This document shows positions 35,655 through 62,306 of a stretch of 64,000 nucleotides of DNA, in pieces. Source of the stretch: Capra hircus (taxonomy: Eukaryota; Chordata; Mammalia; Artiodactyla; Bovidae); contig NC_030817.1 of the NCBI RefSeq assembly GCF_001704415.2, forward strand, positions 38,017,550 through 38,081,549. The letters are read 5' to 3'. A program made the translations under genes and the position numbers. The notes under the pieces are model-generated. The model did not search any database. It was not told where the DNA came from and saw only the letters and a program-made list of their open reading frames with translations. Every line of letters begins with the position of its first letter. Position 1 is the first letter of the stretch.

Positions 35655-35905
35655 TTCCCTGGTGGCTGTGGATGAGAAATCGCCTACCAATGCAAGGGAT
35701 GCATGTTTGAACCTCTAGGGGCAACTAAACTCAGGTGCCACAACTACTGAAGTCTGCTCACCTAGAACCTGTGCTCTGCAACAAGAGAAGCCACCACAAT
35801 GAGAAGCCCACGCACATCAATGAAGAGTATCCCTGGCTTGCTGAAACTAGAGAAAACTAGCATGCAGAAAAGAAGACCCAGTGCAGCTAAAAAATAAATA
35901 AGTAA
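35655..35905 (+). repeat. CHR-type SINE abutting Bov-tA
   Basis: 'cttccctggtggctgtggat', 'gtgccacaactactgaagtc', 'ccaccacaatgagaagccca', A-rich tail. 'aaaagaatcag' occurs before the Bov-tA (about 35,428) and after this tail (about 35,911), so the pair may have landed as one unit or been inserted one at the edge of the other. Confidence 0.85.
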
Positions 35906-36009
35906 GAAAAAAGAATCAGAAAAAATAAGACAGTAGAAAAGAAAATGAAGAAAATGTTATGACTTTTTCCAGTAATGAATAAATGACTAAGAAGAAAGGT
36001 TTTTTTTCC

Positions 36010-36785
36010 CAAACTTTAAACTTTTTATTTTGTGTTGGGGTATAGCCGATTAACTATGTGGTAGTTTCAGGTGAACACTGAAGGGACTCAGCCATACATA
36101 AACATGTATCCATTTTCCTCCAAACCCTCCTGCCATCCAGGCTGGCACATAACACTGAACAGAGTTCCATGTGCTCTACAATAGGTCCTTGTTGGTTATC
36201 CATTTTGAATATAGCAGTGTATACATGACCTTCCAAACTCCCTAACTATCCCTTCCCCCTGGCAACCAGAAGTTCATTTTCTAAGTCTGTGGGTCTCTTT
36301 CTGTTTTGTAATAAGTTCATTGGATATGAATCTTTTTAGATTCCACATGTAAGGGATGTCATACGATATTCCTTCCTCTCTGACTTATTTCACTCAGTAT
36401 GACACTTTCTAGGTCCATCTATGTTGCTGCAAATGGTATTATTTCATTCTTTTTAATAGTTGAGTAATATTCCATCACATATATATATGTACACATATAT
36501 GTGTACATATATATATCATATCTTTATCCATTTCTCTGTCAGTGGTCATTTAAGTTGCTTCCATGTCTTGGCTATTGTAAACAGTGCTGTGGTGAACATG
36601 TATGCATGTATACATGGGGTGCATGTATCCTTTCAAGTCATGTTTTTCTCTGGATATATGCCCAGGAGTGGGATTGCTGGGTCATATGGTAGCTCTGTTT
36701 TTAAGCAATCTCCATACTGTTCTCCATAGTGACTGTACCAATTTACATTCCCATCAACAGTGTAGGAGGGTTCCTGGAAGAAAGT
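36010..36785 (-). repeat. L1 3' region, antisense
   Basis: 'ttgtgttggggtatagccga', 'ctctgacttatttcactcag', 'tgagtaatattccatc', 'gggattgctgggtcatatgg' and 'accaatttacattcccatca', all in antisense L1 order. Contains the palindrome at 36479-36516. Confidence 0.8.
36479..36516. repeat. 38-bp perfect AT-rich palindrome
   Basis: Centre between 36497 and 36498. Each arm contains ATATATATGTACACATA. Built from (AT) expansion in L1 sequence. Confidence 0.95.
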
Positions 36786-36829
36786 ATTATTAGACTCTTC
36801 TCTTGATAGCTGATGTTAAGAATGTCATT

Positions 36830-37736
36830 AGCTCAGTTCAGTTCAGTCGCTCAGTCATGTCCGACTCTTTGCGACCCCATGAATTGCAGCATGCCAGGCC
36901 TCCCTGTCCAACACGAACTTCTGAAGTTCATTCAAACTCACGTCCATTGAGTCGGTGATGCCATCCAGCCATCTCATCCTCTGTTGTCCCCTTTTCCTCC
37001 TGCCCCCAATCCCTCCCAGTATCAGAGTCTTTTCCAATGAGTCAACTCTTAGCATGAGGTGGCCAAAGTACTGGAGTTTCAGGTTTAGCATCATTTCTTC
37101 TAAAGAACACCCAGGACTGATCTCTTTTAGAATGGACTGGTTGGATCTCCTTGCAGTCCAAGAGACTCTCAAGAGTCTTCTCCAACACCACAGTTCAAAA
37201 GCATCAATTCTTCGGTGCTCAGCTTTCTTCACAGTCCAACTCTCACATCCATACACGACCACTGGAAAAACCATAGTCTTGACTAGATGGACCTTTGTTG
37301 GCAAAGCAATGTCTCTGCTTTTGAATATGCTATCTAGGTTGGTCATAACTTTCCTTCCAAGGAGAAAGCATCTTTTAATTTCATGGCTGCAGTCACCATC
37401 TGCAGTGATTTTGGAGCCCCCCAAAATAAAGTCTGACACTGTTTCCACTGTTTCCCCATCTATTTGCCGTGAAGTGATGGGACCAAATGCCATGATCTTC
37501 GTTTTCTGAATGTTGAGCTTTAAGCCAACTTTTTCACTCTCCTCTTTCACTTTCATCAAGAGGCTTTTTAGTTCCTCTTCACTTTCTGCCATAAGGGTGG
37601 TGTCATCTTCATATCTGAGGTTATTGATATTTCTCCCGGCAATCTTGATTCCAGCTTGTGCTTCTTCCAGCCCAGCGTTTCTCATGATGTATTCTGCATA
37701 TATGTAGTCATTATGTAGCAGATAAACCACTTTCAA
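36830..37736 (-). repeat. BovB LINE fragment with 293-codon open frame
   Basis: The longest intact BovB reading frame here (36855-37736, minus): the end of the reverse-transcriptase palm ([18 protein letters not shown]), the thumb/connection ([20 protein letters not shown]) and the C-terminus ([17 protein letters not shown] ... HGVAKSRT). It is 5'-truncated, so it lacks the endonuclease and RT motifs upstream of the YxDD box, and that box reads YEDD where BovB normally has YADD. Not functional. Confidence 0.95.
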
Positions 37737-38052
37737 TTGAAGATTAGGTAGAAACTCCTAAATTACACGGTTAGATGAATTTGAAATATGGAAAATTTCC
37801 TTTGTACTTGCCTTTAGGTTTGAAAAACTGCTGGAAATGTAATCTGAGCTCAGAAAATTTATCTGTTTATAAAGCAACTTGGTATGACTTATGATTGAAA
37901 TAGAATTGGTTATCATCAAAACCACTTTATTATGCTATGAGTTTTGCACCTAAGCACTGTTTTGCCTTGTAACTTTAGGTTGACTTTATTAAGAAACATA
38001 ATCAAGTCTGCAGCAAAAACTCATTTCCAAAGCTGCTTTGTATTCAATAATA
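37737..38052. other. Unique sequence between two BovB copies
   Basis: AT-rich, nothing recognised. Confidence 0.5.
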
Positions 38053-38438
38053 GTTCAGTTCAGTTGCTCAGTCGTCTCTGACTGTTTGCGACCCCATGAA
38101 TCGCAGCACGCCAGGCCTTCCTGTCTATCAGCAACTCCCAGAGTCCACTCAAACCCATGTCCATCGAGTCAGTGATGCCATCCAGCCATCTCATCTTCTG
38201 TTGTCTCCTTCTCCTCCTGCCCTCAATCCCTCCCAGCATCAGGGTCTTTTCCAATGAGTCAACTCTTCCCATGAGGTGGCCAGAGTATTGGAGTTTCAGC
38301 TTCAACATCAGTCCTTCCAATGAACACCCAGGACTGATCTCCTTTAGGATGGACTGGTTGGATCTTCTTGCAGTCCAAGGGACTCTCAAGAGTCTTCTCC
38401 AACACCACAGTTCAAAAGCATCAATTCTTCAGTGCCAG
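38053..38438 (-). repeat. BovB LINE 3' fragment
   Basis: Reverse copy from 'agttcagttgctcagtcg' to 'aaaagcatcaattcttcagt'. The minus-strand C-terminal frame is open (38060-38389). Confidence 0.93.
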
Positions 38439-39200
38439 TGATAGTAATTGAGGGCAATTCTCTTTCACAAAAATTTTCAGTCTTGACCTGAGCTCAAAAA
38501 ATTGTGTTAGAAACTTTACCATTGCTAAATCATTGAACTACTTCATGGGAGGGCAAGTCAGAATAGTCATACAATTCTTCAGTCATTTAAAACTCTGTAT
38601 TGACTCCTCCAATAATGAACAACTGAACAGTATCAGTAACATCTGTAGCCATATCAGTAACCCATCAAGAGCCAAGGAAAACCACTCAAAATCATTTGCC
38701 TTTATGTTTAATTGATTATTGATGTTGCTCCCAATGTCTTCAACTCCTGTAGCAACGCTTTGCACCAAAAGTGAACTTGCCAGCAGTAAGTGGCTTTCCT
38801 TGCTTGGCTAACAAATGAGCCAGTAGGAAACTTGCTTTCATTGCAGCCTTTTTTCCACTTTTTTTTCTGGTGAAGAAACTTTTCTGTGATGAGCTATTCC
38901 CTTTAAATTTTTCCAATTTTTCTGATTGTTCCTCACCAGTGAGTTGGGAATATTGTGACTAATATTTAGATTGGTAATGTCAGCACAGCCATAATGTCAT
39001 TGTATAATAAGCACAAGGCTTTGCCATCTCATTTGTTCAAAATAATGCACATTCCACTGTGCCTTAGAAGCATTTGAAGTCCACTCTGCTTGTTTTGACA
39101 TGATGGGTATGCACTGATAGTGAGAAAAAAAATGTCACAGATACCGTGATACATAAGGCACTTGAAACACTGTCAAGTTCTAACTGTGTCCGTGTGATTC
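38439..39200. other. Unique sequence, no gene seen
   Basis: Short frames only. Confidence 0.45.
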
Positions 39201-39525
39201 ATAGCTCTTGAGTGGCAGTGTGAAGCAGTGATGATAGCGCCGTGGAAAGTCTCTGTCCCCACTTACTCAACTCTGCCATTGTAAGCACATGAGCAACCAC
39301 AGACAACACAGAGGGGAGTATGCATGTCTGGATTCCATAAAATGTTATTTATGGAGACTGAAGTGATAATTCCATGCAGTCCTTCGCATGTTGTGAAATA
39401 TTCTTCTTCTTTTGATATTTTTCAACTACTGAAGAATGTCAAAGCCATTTTCAGCTCCCAGGATGTTAATAACAGGTGGCAGCCCAGATTTGGCCTGCAT
39501 ACCATAATTTGCTGAATCCTGCTTT
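39201..39525 (-). mobile_element. hAT-type DNA transposon fragment, reverse
   Basis: 'ccataatttgctgaatcctg' at the right edge is the inverted terminus of the type seen at 16,427. 'ttactcaactctgccattgt' and 'ccataaaatgttatttatgg' follow that family in reverse. Diverged, and the left end is not sharp. Confidence 0.55.
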
Positions 39526-40344
39526 AGAGGATGAGCAAAGGGAAGAGTTTTTTAAGAAAAAATCTAGCAAATGGCACTGGAACTCTCAGTTCTGTGTTGA
39601 ACCCAGAGAAAGCAGTTTCTGAAAATGTGGGGGCAAACTTCACATATAAGTGGATGGTAAGAAAGTGACTATGAAAAATATAAGCAATCCTTTCATGAAA
39701 TTTCCCTCTGAAAGGGGACAAGGAAATGAGAGGTAGCTGGGGGATGATGTTTTGCTGTTATTGTCGTTAAAATAGGAGAGGTTTGACCACTTAACCTTTA
39801 TTTCCTCTTTCTTTTTTAATAAGGAAACTAACACCTATCTTAAAGTTTATTAGAAAGGTCAGATGAGATAAAGTATATTCTGTACCCAGAATGATGCCTA
39901 GCCTATGATAGGCTCTCAATAACTGATATTAATATTCATATATGTTCATTATTTTTTGATAAAACCAACAAAGTTCATGCTTCTTACATTACTTTTCTAT
40001 TAGATTTCTAAACTATCTTATTTAAAATCAAGACTGTACTCCTATTGAGATGTTTTGGAAATTGTTAAATAAATTGGAAGTTTACCAGTCAAGATTTCGT
40101 AACTTCAGTAATTTTGATTTTGTAACTCTCTCAGCTTTCCTTCTAGTCTGTGCTTAATCAATTTAGCCTGTCTCCATGTGGGAACCACTTTCCCTTTAGA
40201 TCTTTTTCATAATCTTTTTGAACCATAATACAGTGATACCAACCCTTATACAAATGAATCATACAAATCATATACTGATTTGGTGTATTAGTGAGTTTTA
40301 TTCTTACTAGTTTTTTTTAATGTTAACTTTTTTTGTGTGTGTGT
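39526..40344. other. Mostly unique, one L2/MIR trace
   Basis: 'gatgcctagcctatgatagg' near 39,891 is the tail of an L2/MIR element. No gene. Confidence 0.45.
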
Positions 40345-40930
40345 GTCCTGTACGTCATACATGGAGTTACCATATGCCCCAGCAATTCCACTCTGGGTCC
40401 ACAGGAAGATTTGTACACAAATGTTCATAGCAGCATTATTCATAATTTCCCCAAAGTGGAAATAACATACATGTTCACCAACTGATGAATGGACCAATAA
40501 AATGGGAAGTAACTGCCTAACAGAATTTTGTTGAGCCGTAAAGAAGAATGAAGTGCTGACGTGAGCCACAAAGTAGATGAAACTTGAAAACATTTTGCTA
40601 ATGCTAAGTAAAAGAATTCCATCACAAAAGACCACATTTTGTATGATTCCATTTATTAAATTGGTAGAATAAACACACCTATAGAGATAGAAAGAAGATT
40701 AGTAGTGGCCTAGAAGAGAAATGGAGAATGACCGCTAATGGGTATGCAGCTTCCTAGTGGCAGGATACTTTACCGTCTCTTGTTTGATAATCTGGTATCT
40801 GGAGTCTCTGTGGATATGTTTCTGTTGAATATTTTGCTGACGGGGTCTACTCATGCATCTGTCTATCTTTGGTTGTGTATGGTATTTTGTATATGAAATT
40901 TTATTTTTAGAAACAATTTGCAGCCTAGAT
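40345..40930 (+). repeat. L1 3'-region fragment
   Basis: 'ttaccatatgccccagcaat', 'gttcatagcagcattattca' and 'ttgagccgtaaagaagaatg' are standard L1 phrases in sense order. Confidence 0.75.
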
Positions 40931-41642
40931 AAATACTATGTTGCCTCAAAGAAGAATTTTGATCACTTTTTTCCAGGTACCTGGGAGAGCCTGCAATCAA
41001 GTAATCACTTTAACCCAATTCCAAGCTAGAGATTTTCTGGGCTACTCAGATGATTTGAATGAGCTGTAGACAGTGCAAGGACTGGTTCACTTCCACTTTA
41101 ATTCCTGGTGTGCAACCAGATTGTGTGATTTGGTGAAATTCCCTCAATTTCTTCATCATGCTATTTAGAATTAGCTGTCTAAAGGCTGCACATGATTAGG
41201 TACTAAAGTGGATTAAACAAATGCTTATCTTCACTTTCCCCTGAAACTGCCCTAAAATGATAGTAATGTAATAACAAGGTAAAAACCCAAAAGGACTAAG
41301 AGAAGGGAAAAAGAGAGAACAGTAGATGACAGCTGCCCTAAATTATGGGGGAGTCAGGACAGCTGATGGAGGAGTGATGTCTAATCCAGACAGCATGGTA
41401 CAGGCAGCAGAGACCAATGTGAGTCAGTTCACCACAGAATCCCACAGAATATGTGTTGTTCCCATTATCAGTCACCAGGGGTTGGGGGCAACAGCAACTT
41501 GCATTCATGTTTTATGGCCCATAATACTGTACCACCTCAAGGATACTTGAGCTCTCACATGTATTGTCATAGTCTGGTCAGGTGGACCCCTGATCTAACA
41601 CAACTGGACAACATTCTAACACATTATATTGATGATATTATG
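40931..41642. other. Unique sequence, no gene seen
   Basis: Frames at 41326-41550 and 41451-41813 are short or run into the SINE. Confidence 0.45.
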
Positions 41643-41856
41643 TGTGCTCAGTCGCTGTCATGTCCAACTTGTTGTGACCCCACAGACTGTAGCTCACAAG
41701 GCTCCTCTGTCCATGGGATTTTCCAGGCAGGAATGCTGGAGTGGGTTGCCATGCCCTCCTCCAGGGGGTCTTCCCAACCCAGGGATCAAACCCACGTCTC
41801 CTGTGGCTCTTGAACGGCAGGTGGATTCTTTACCACTGAGCCACTGGGGAAGCCCT
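41643..41856 (-). repeat. Bov-tA SINE
   Basis: Reverse copy, 'gctcagtcgctgtcatgtcc' to 'gagccactggggaagccc'. Confidence 0.92.
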
Positions 41857-41920
41857 TTATGACCTTAGCAAGGTCTCTTTAGCTTGATCCTCAATTTTTG
41901 AGAAAACAATATCATTAGAG

Positions 41921-42113
41921 GGCTTCCTCAGTGGATCAGCAGTAAAGAATCCGCCTGCCATGTAGGAGACTTGGGTTCGATCCCAGGGTTGGGAAGATCC
42001 TCTGGAGGAGGGCATGGCAACCCACTCCAGTATTCTTGCCTGGAGAATCCCATGGACAGAGGAGCCTGGCAGGCTACAGGCCATGGGGTCACAAAGAGTT
42101 GGATGTAACTAAG
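41921..42113 (+). repeat. Bov-tA SINE
   Basis: Forward copy 64 bp from the preceding reverse copy, making an inverted pair. Confidence 0.92.
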
Positions 42114-44184
42114 CATGCATGCATACCTATGTAGTTACCAGTTAACACATTATAGTGGTCAGACCCATGAACTTTATTTTTAAAAGGCTATTCCTGAAAG
42201 GAATACCTTGCTTTTTACTAGGAACTAGACCTGCCCTGGCGACATTAGGTATTTTTATTTAAACTTACTTAGCTGTTTCCCTTAGCGAGTCACACAGGCT
42301 TGGTGTGCCCTAGGAAGAATGGTAACCCACAGTTGTTGGCACGTGATCTGAAAGCCAGGGATCTGCGGCAGTGTGTTGTGGGGCTGCTGCCTGCTACAGA
42401 GCCTGGAGAAGCCGGGGTTGCAGGAGTGGTGGATGGTGGAAAGAGGCCCGAGAGCAACTGTGATATGGAAACCAGGATGCTTGTTTCCCTCCACAACTCT
42501 GGCAAGAGAGCACATGCACAAGCAGTGCTCAAGGACTTTAAATAGACTTTATTAAATCATTCAGTTGATCTTTGTTGAAATAATTGTCTTCTTTAATAAC
42601 CACACAAAAGGCCACTGGAAGAGACGAGATGAGGAAGAGTCCAGGATGGCTTGGTCAACTGAGTCAGTTGTGATATTGTGTTGAGACTGCGATACCTTTG
42701 CGCCTCCAGATAGTCTGCAGACAATTGGAACAGTAACTAGGTCTCAGGACCAGGCCTAGATTAGAAGGTCCAGGCCGAGGGTCTCCTCTCCCTCATAGCC
42801 CCTGGGAGTTATTGATGGATACATGGAGGGGAAGACCTGTGCACAGGTGGGATAACCTATCAGGACCCAGGAGAGAAGAACAAGCCCCAGGCAAGCACCC
42901 TGTGAACATCCACCCTTAATAGAGGAAGAAGACAATCCAGTGAGGTGCTCAAATGTCAACAAGAAGAGATGGGAGAAATCAGCGTCTCAGTAACCCCGAG
43001 GAGGAGAGACATTGAAAGGAATGGTCAGTAAGGCCTGAATAGTGTTGCTTGGAAATGACACTGAGGTCAGGGATCTCAGAAGTACATTGAAGTAATTAGG
43101 TGGAAATCAGATAGCAAGAGATTGAGGAAATAAAAGGTGAAAAAGTGGAAAGAGGAATAGATCGTTCTTTTTGAAAGCTGAGCTCCAAACAACATTGATA
43201 GTTGCCAGAGAAATAGTTTTTGTTTTGAACATTATTTTGAACATGACTATTTGCCAAGAAAACACACACACGCAAGCACATGCACAGAGCCTAGAGTTAT
43301 GAGATGATGATAACTGATGTAGCAAGTTCCTGAAAGAGAGATTGGTTCTAATCTAAGGACAGTTGTGTGGATTAGACCTGGTCAGAAGGTTCAAGGTTCA
43401 CCTCTTCAAGGTTCACCTCTTTTTGCAGCAGTGAGAGAAGTGTCTCTATGTAGAGGGCTGAGAAGTAAAGCTGAGTGATGAGAGGAAGACATGACTTTTC
43501 TCTTTAGAAGCTTAGCTAGTACAGGCAAGGAGAAAAAAAGAGTTTCACTAGGGAATACAAACACAGGTAAACCTATAGAGGCTTGCAGCAGAAAAGCCAA
43601 TGGACTCTGTTTCCTCTGTGAAAGATGAAACAATGTGATCAGATAAGAGAATAAAGTGAAAGTTTGAAATAGCCACTGAGGAGAATGTGGAGGAGTGTCT
43701 AATAGAATTGCTGAGTAGTATTTGGACCTGGGAATATATACCCTAAATGTGCACCAATCCATAAGATTGTAAGGTTTCTAAAGCAAGATTCAGTCCAAGT
43801 GTAGAATGGGCAGGTATTTCTGCGGTGTGTGGAAAAAGACACCAGGAATCAAGGGCATGATGGAAGCCCTTTCGAAGTATACTTCCCCCTGACCGACCTC
43901 CACAGATTTTTCATAGGTCAAAATATTGAGCTTCTTGAGAATGGAGACTTTATCCTCTTCCAGGACCTAGTCCCTTATATTCAGAAAACATTTAGATATT
44001 GTTGAATGATTGGATTAATCAATAAATGAAATCTGACTGTTAAACATTTCTGAATAGAAGAGTTAGGTTTAAATTTTTATCTACTGGGGATGAATGTATC
44101 GATTAATCCAATGCATAAGAATTCTGTTTCAAGAGCTAAGTCCCATAACTTAGTTATGCTTAAAATAATTAGACTGATAAAATC
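42114..44184. other. Unique sequence downstream of GATM, no gene seen
   Basis: Overlapping frames on both strands at 42,282-42,555 (60-81 codons) and a 118-codon minus frame at 43,406-43,762 have no recognisable domains or splice context. Confidence 0.45.
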
Positions 44185-45121
44185 CATTCTGTAACACAAA
44201 AGTTTATTAGAATAAAAATACATGTACAGTATCCAACATTAAAATTATTTCACATGACATGTAGGTTTTACCTCCATTAGTTTTTTTTTTTTTAATGCTT
44301 TTAAAGTCTGTGCTTTAAATGATGTGCACATCTGTAAACAAATCTTAGGTTACCAAAGTATCCATTAGATACTGAACATGAAAATCTAGAAATTGTAACT
44401 TATCGTTATATCCTATTGCACTAAATATTTCTGTAAAATTCTGAACAGAGGAGAAAAAGAAGAGATGAGAATAAACTACTTGAAATGAGGTAAGTTGTAT
44501 GAAAAGGTTTTTAGTAGCAAATATCACCAATGTTGAGATGAGAAGATTAAAAATATTCATGGAAAATTCACTTAAATGTTTGCATAGTCTAGGTTATTTT
44601 TTTTTTAATGAAAAATTAAAAATGAATAGAATTCCTTATCAGAAAAAGAGACAATTATCTGGTTCTACTTAAGATCTGTATACATTCTGAGTCTTTCATT
44701 TAGAAAAAAGAAGTGATACAAACATTCACAAGTTTAGCAAAAAGGAAAAAAAAAAGTGAAGATTAGAACCAACATTTCAAGCTGCCTTATGGAAAGAAAA
44801 TTAAAAACAGAGGTAGACGGTTAAATGTATTAGTGGCCACGTTACTCAAATGACTAATTTTTGTTTTGGTAGACATTCACCAAATTTTTATGCTTGAAGC
44901 CAAACAGTAAAAAATTTAGGAGTAGAGAGTAAGACCTAACACAAGTTATTTTCCTTTTATCAGAGAAAAGTAATAAAAAGAACCCAGGCTTAAGACCCCT
45001 GTTAAAAATATGATTGTTTAAAGCACTACAGTTGATGCACTTTTTAAAGCAGGAGAATGAACCTTGTCCCTAAGCTTCCTAGGTTTATCTGAGGCAAAGC
45101 CCCAAGCCCCAGCAGGCCTGG
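44185..45121 (-). other. GATM: GATM 3' untranslated region
   Basis: About 0.94 kb from the TGA to a probable cleavage site near 44185. It is AT-rich and free of recognisable SINEs. The far end is inferred from the polyadenylation signal, and its length fits the roughly 2.3-kb GATM transcript known in mammals. Confidence 0.75.
44203..44208 (-). terminator. Polyadenylation signal AATAAA for GATM
   Basis: The plus strand reads TTTATT, so the minus strand has AATAAA, followed at once by the U/GU-rich CTTTTGTGTT. It lies about 0.91 kb past the stop codon. Confidence 0.75.
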
Positions 45122-59961
<14,840 letters not shown>

Positions 59962-60014
59962 TCACGCCGACCGTGTCCGGAGCTCGGCCGCCTCCGCCCG
60001 AGCCTTCTGAGAGC

Positions 60015-60100
60015 GCGCCCGCGGCGGGGAGTCCTGGGCGCACGGCCTTTTGTAGCTTCGCCCCGCCCCGGCCGCCCCCCGTGCGCCCCATTGGCTGCCG
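60015..60100 (-). promoter_or_regulatory. GATM: GATM core promoter (CCAAT, GC boxes, TATA-like)
   Basis: Read on the minus strand in order: a CCAAT box AGCCAATGG (60096-60088), overlapping GC boxes CGGGGCGGGGCG (60070-60059), and a TATA-like CTACAAAAGG (60055-60046). Spacing predicts a transcription start near 60025-60015, which leaves a 5'UTR of about 75-85 nt before the ATG at 59940. The elements are seen in the sequence. The start site is inferred. Confidence 0.7.
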
Positions 60101-60250
60101 GGAGCAGGTGGCGGGGCCGCCAGAGTTAGGAACTGCGCGGACCGCGGGGGCGCGGGGGCGAGTCGGCGAGGCCTTCGAACCGACCTTTTGTTAGCGTGTT
60201 GATCCGCCCACTGACTTGTGCAGTGGCCTGTCGGGGCCCCTCGAACGACG

Positions 60251-61501
60251 GAGAGGGGGACGCTACTTCTGAGGAGGCTATGCAATGAGATATATACATA
60301 TATATATAATTTTAAATTCACATTTATGGATTTAAATATGCAAAGAATGAGTACAGCCTCAAGTTTAAGTTCATCTCGGTGCACAGGCTGACCCAATCCC
60401 CGCCCCCCCCCCCCCCATTTTGCAGTGAATGAAACCACCTCAAGATTTGGGAGCTTCTTAGAGCAACACCGGGATGGAGACTAGAAGGGACTAGGTCTGC
60501 AACTCCAGTCACCCTCTCCCGCGGTGCTGCGCTGTCCACCCGCTGGCCGGTTGGGTGTTCTTTGGAATACGTGCGTTTCCAATAGTCATTGGCCGTGTGC
60601 CCCTGGCCTGAGAAACTCAGGAAAACAGAGATAAATGTGGGCCAGAGACAAGGGAGGACCGCAGAGAGTTTTTTCCTTTTCCCTTCTATTTTATGTATTT
60701 AAATTTTTGTTTCAATTTGATAAGGGTACGTTTGTTAGGAAAGCAGCAACCCTAAGAGCGTGAGGTTTTAGTTGCTGTGGATTTGTGTAGAAGTGGAGAA
60801 CTCGCTTTAACGTTTAAATTGCTGGAAGGACAGGAGACAGATTTGAGTATTTCATGTCTGTACCAACAAAATAATGTAATTGTTAATTTTTAATGAGCTG
60901 TCTTTTAAATTCTGGTGTCTCATGCTTGTTTTCCACTTCACTGACAGAAGGCCCTAAGACAAGCAGGATAGCATTATGGAAACAGCCAGGGAGAGGGAGT
61001 TGGGAAAACTGGGTTCTGGTCTTGACTTTGTCATAGACTACTATGTGTCTTCTTGAGTTGCAATCTTCTTATCCTCAAAGGGCAAACAATCGCATTTATT
61101 GTCTCCAGCACACAACTGGGCCAAAAGGAGAGACTGTAACATAGAAGTTAATGTAGCACTAAGAGCTATATGAATGCGAGGTAATATTTCAGCAACTCTA
61201 ACAATAGGGAGGCCTCGGAATGTGATAATCAGGTGAAAGGAGCCAGTAAACCTAGGTTCCTGTCTTAGGTTTGCTACTCACTTGCTTTGTGACCTGGGAT
61301 CAAATTCTTTCATCTTTCTGGTAAAGGTTTTTGGAAATCTCGAACATTTCTCAAAATTTACAAAATGCCTTCTCCCTATGATCAAATGCTGCCACGTCTA
61401 AGGTCTAATTGTCTCAATGTACTTAGTGTGGCCAGAGATGTGTTGTTGCTCCTCAACAAAGGGATGTAAGGGGACAGGAAGTCTATACAAGTGATTGACA
61501 C
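60251..61501. other. Sequence upstream of GATM, no gene seen
   Basis: Leaves the CpG island into AT-rich unique DNA. Holds a TA-rich run (60,288-60,309) and a run of 14 C (60,403-60,416). No exon of a divergent neighbour is recognised. Confidence 0.5.
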
Positions 61502-61708
61502 TGTATGTATGTGTGTTAGTCGCTCAGTCATGTCTGACTCTTTTGCAACGCCATAGACTGTAGCCTGTCAGGCTCCTCTGTCCATGGAATTCTCCAGGCA
61601 ATAATACCAGAGTGGATTGCCATTCCCTTCTCTGCAGGATCTTCCTGACCCAGGGTGGTCTCCTGCATTGCAGGCAGATTCTTTACCATCTGAGCTACCA
61701 GGGACATT
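61502..61708 (-). repeat. Bov-tA SINE
   Basis: Reverse copy, 'gttagtcgctcagtcatgtc' to 'tgagctaccaggga'. Confidence 0.9.
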
Positions 61709-62306
61709 ACTCAGTTCCATTTCTGTCTGAGATCTGAGGACATCCACATGTCCCTCATTAAAGACACCATTTTAATTTTGTAGAGGTAAGAACTGAGAAT
61801 GTCTGGATATAATAAGACTAGGGTGTTTTAAGATTTACATTAAAAAAATATTATAGCCATAGAACATCCTCTTATCTCCTGGAAACCAGAGAAAGTTATA
61901 TAATGTGTATGGATAGGGTCCCCCAAACTAATCGTACTGCTATAAAAACAAATCAAAGCACTTTCGCACCCTTTCTTTCCTTTCCTATTTATTAATTTAT
62001 GATGATTATTTTGCTTGGAAAAAGTTTCTGTAGCAATTTTCAGATTGACCTCATCAATTGGAAGCAGAAGTCTTCCAAACTGGTTTTGTTTGTGTACTAC
62101 TGAGCCAATTCTCCACAGTATTGATGGTGGTATAATACCTATTGCCTTGGTCTTCGGTTGCTGCTTTTTCCATAGAAATGACATAGACTGTGAACTCTGC
62201 CTTTTTATCTCTCATTGGTAATAGGTTGATGTGATACCAATAACTTTTAACTGAACCAGTACTTGTCAAGAATCTTGGTGGTCTCCTAGCTACCGGTTAC
62301 GCATCA
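61709..62306. other. Unassigned sequence with overlapping minus-strand frames
   Basis: Frames of 114 codons (61840-62184) and 71 codons (62054-62269) overlap in different phases. The second has balanced composition (KAEFTVYVISMEKAATED). No family recognised. A decayed retrocopy is possible. Confidence 0.3.

Noticed and set aside
36955..37509. 184-codon plus-strand frame
   Set aside because: Antisense shadow of the BovB ORF2 frame on the minus strand.
42282..42555. Overlapping 60-81-codon frames on both strands
   Set aside because: Open on both strands at once in a locally GC-richer patch; no family resemblance and no polyadenylation or splice evidence that favours one.
1..44180. Exons of SLC28A2, or any other syntenic neighbour such as SPATA5L1 on the far side
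   Set aside because: Looked for transporter and AAA-ATPase motifs in the listed frames and saw none; the neighbours probably lie outside the window.
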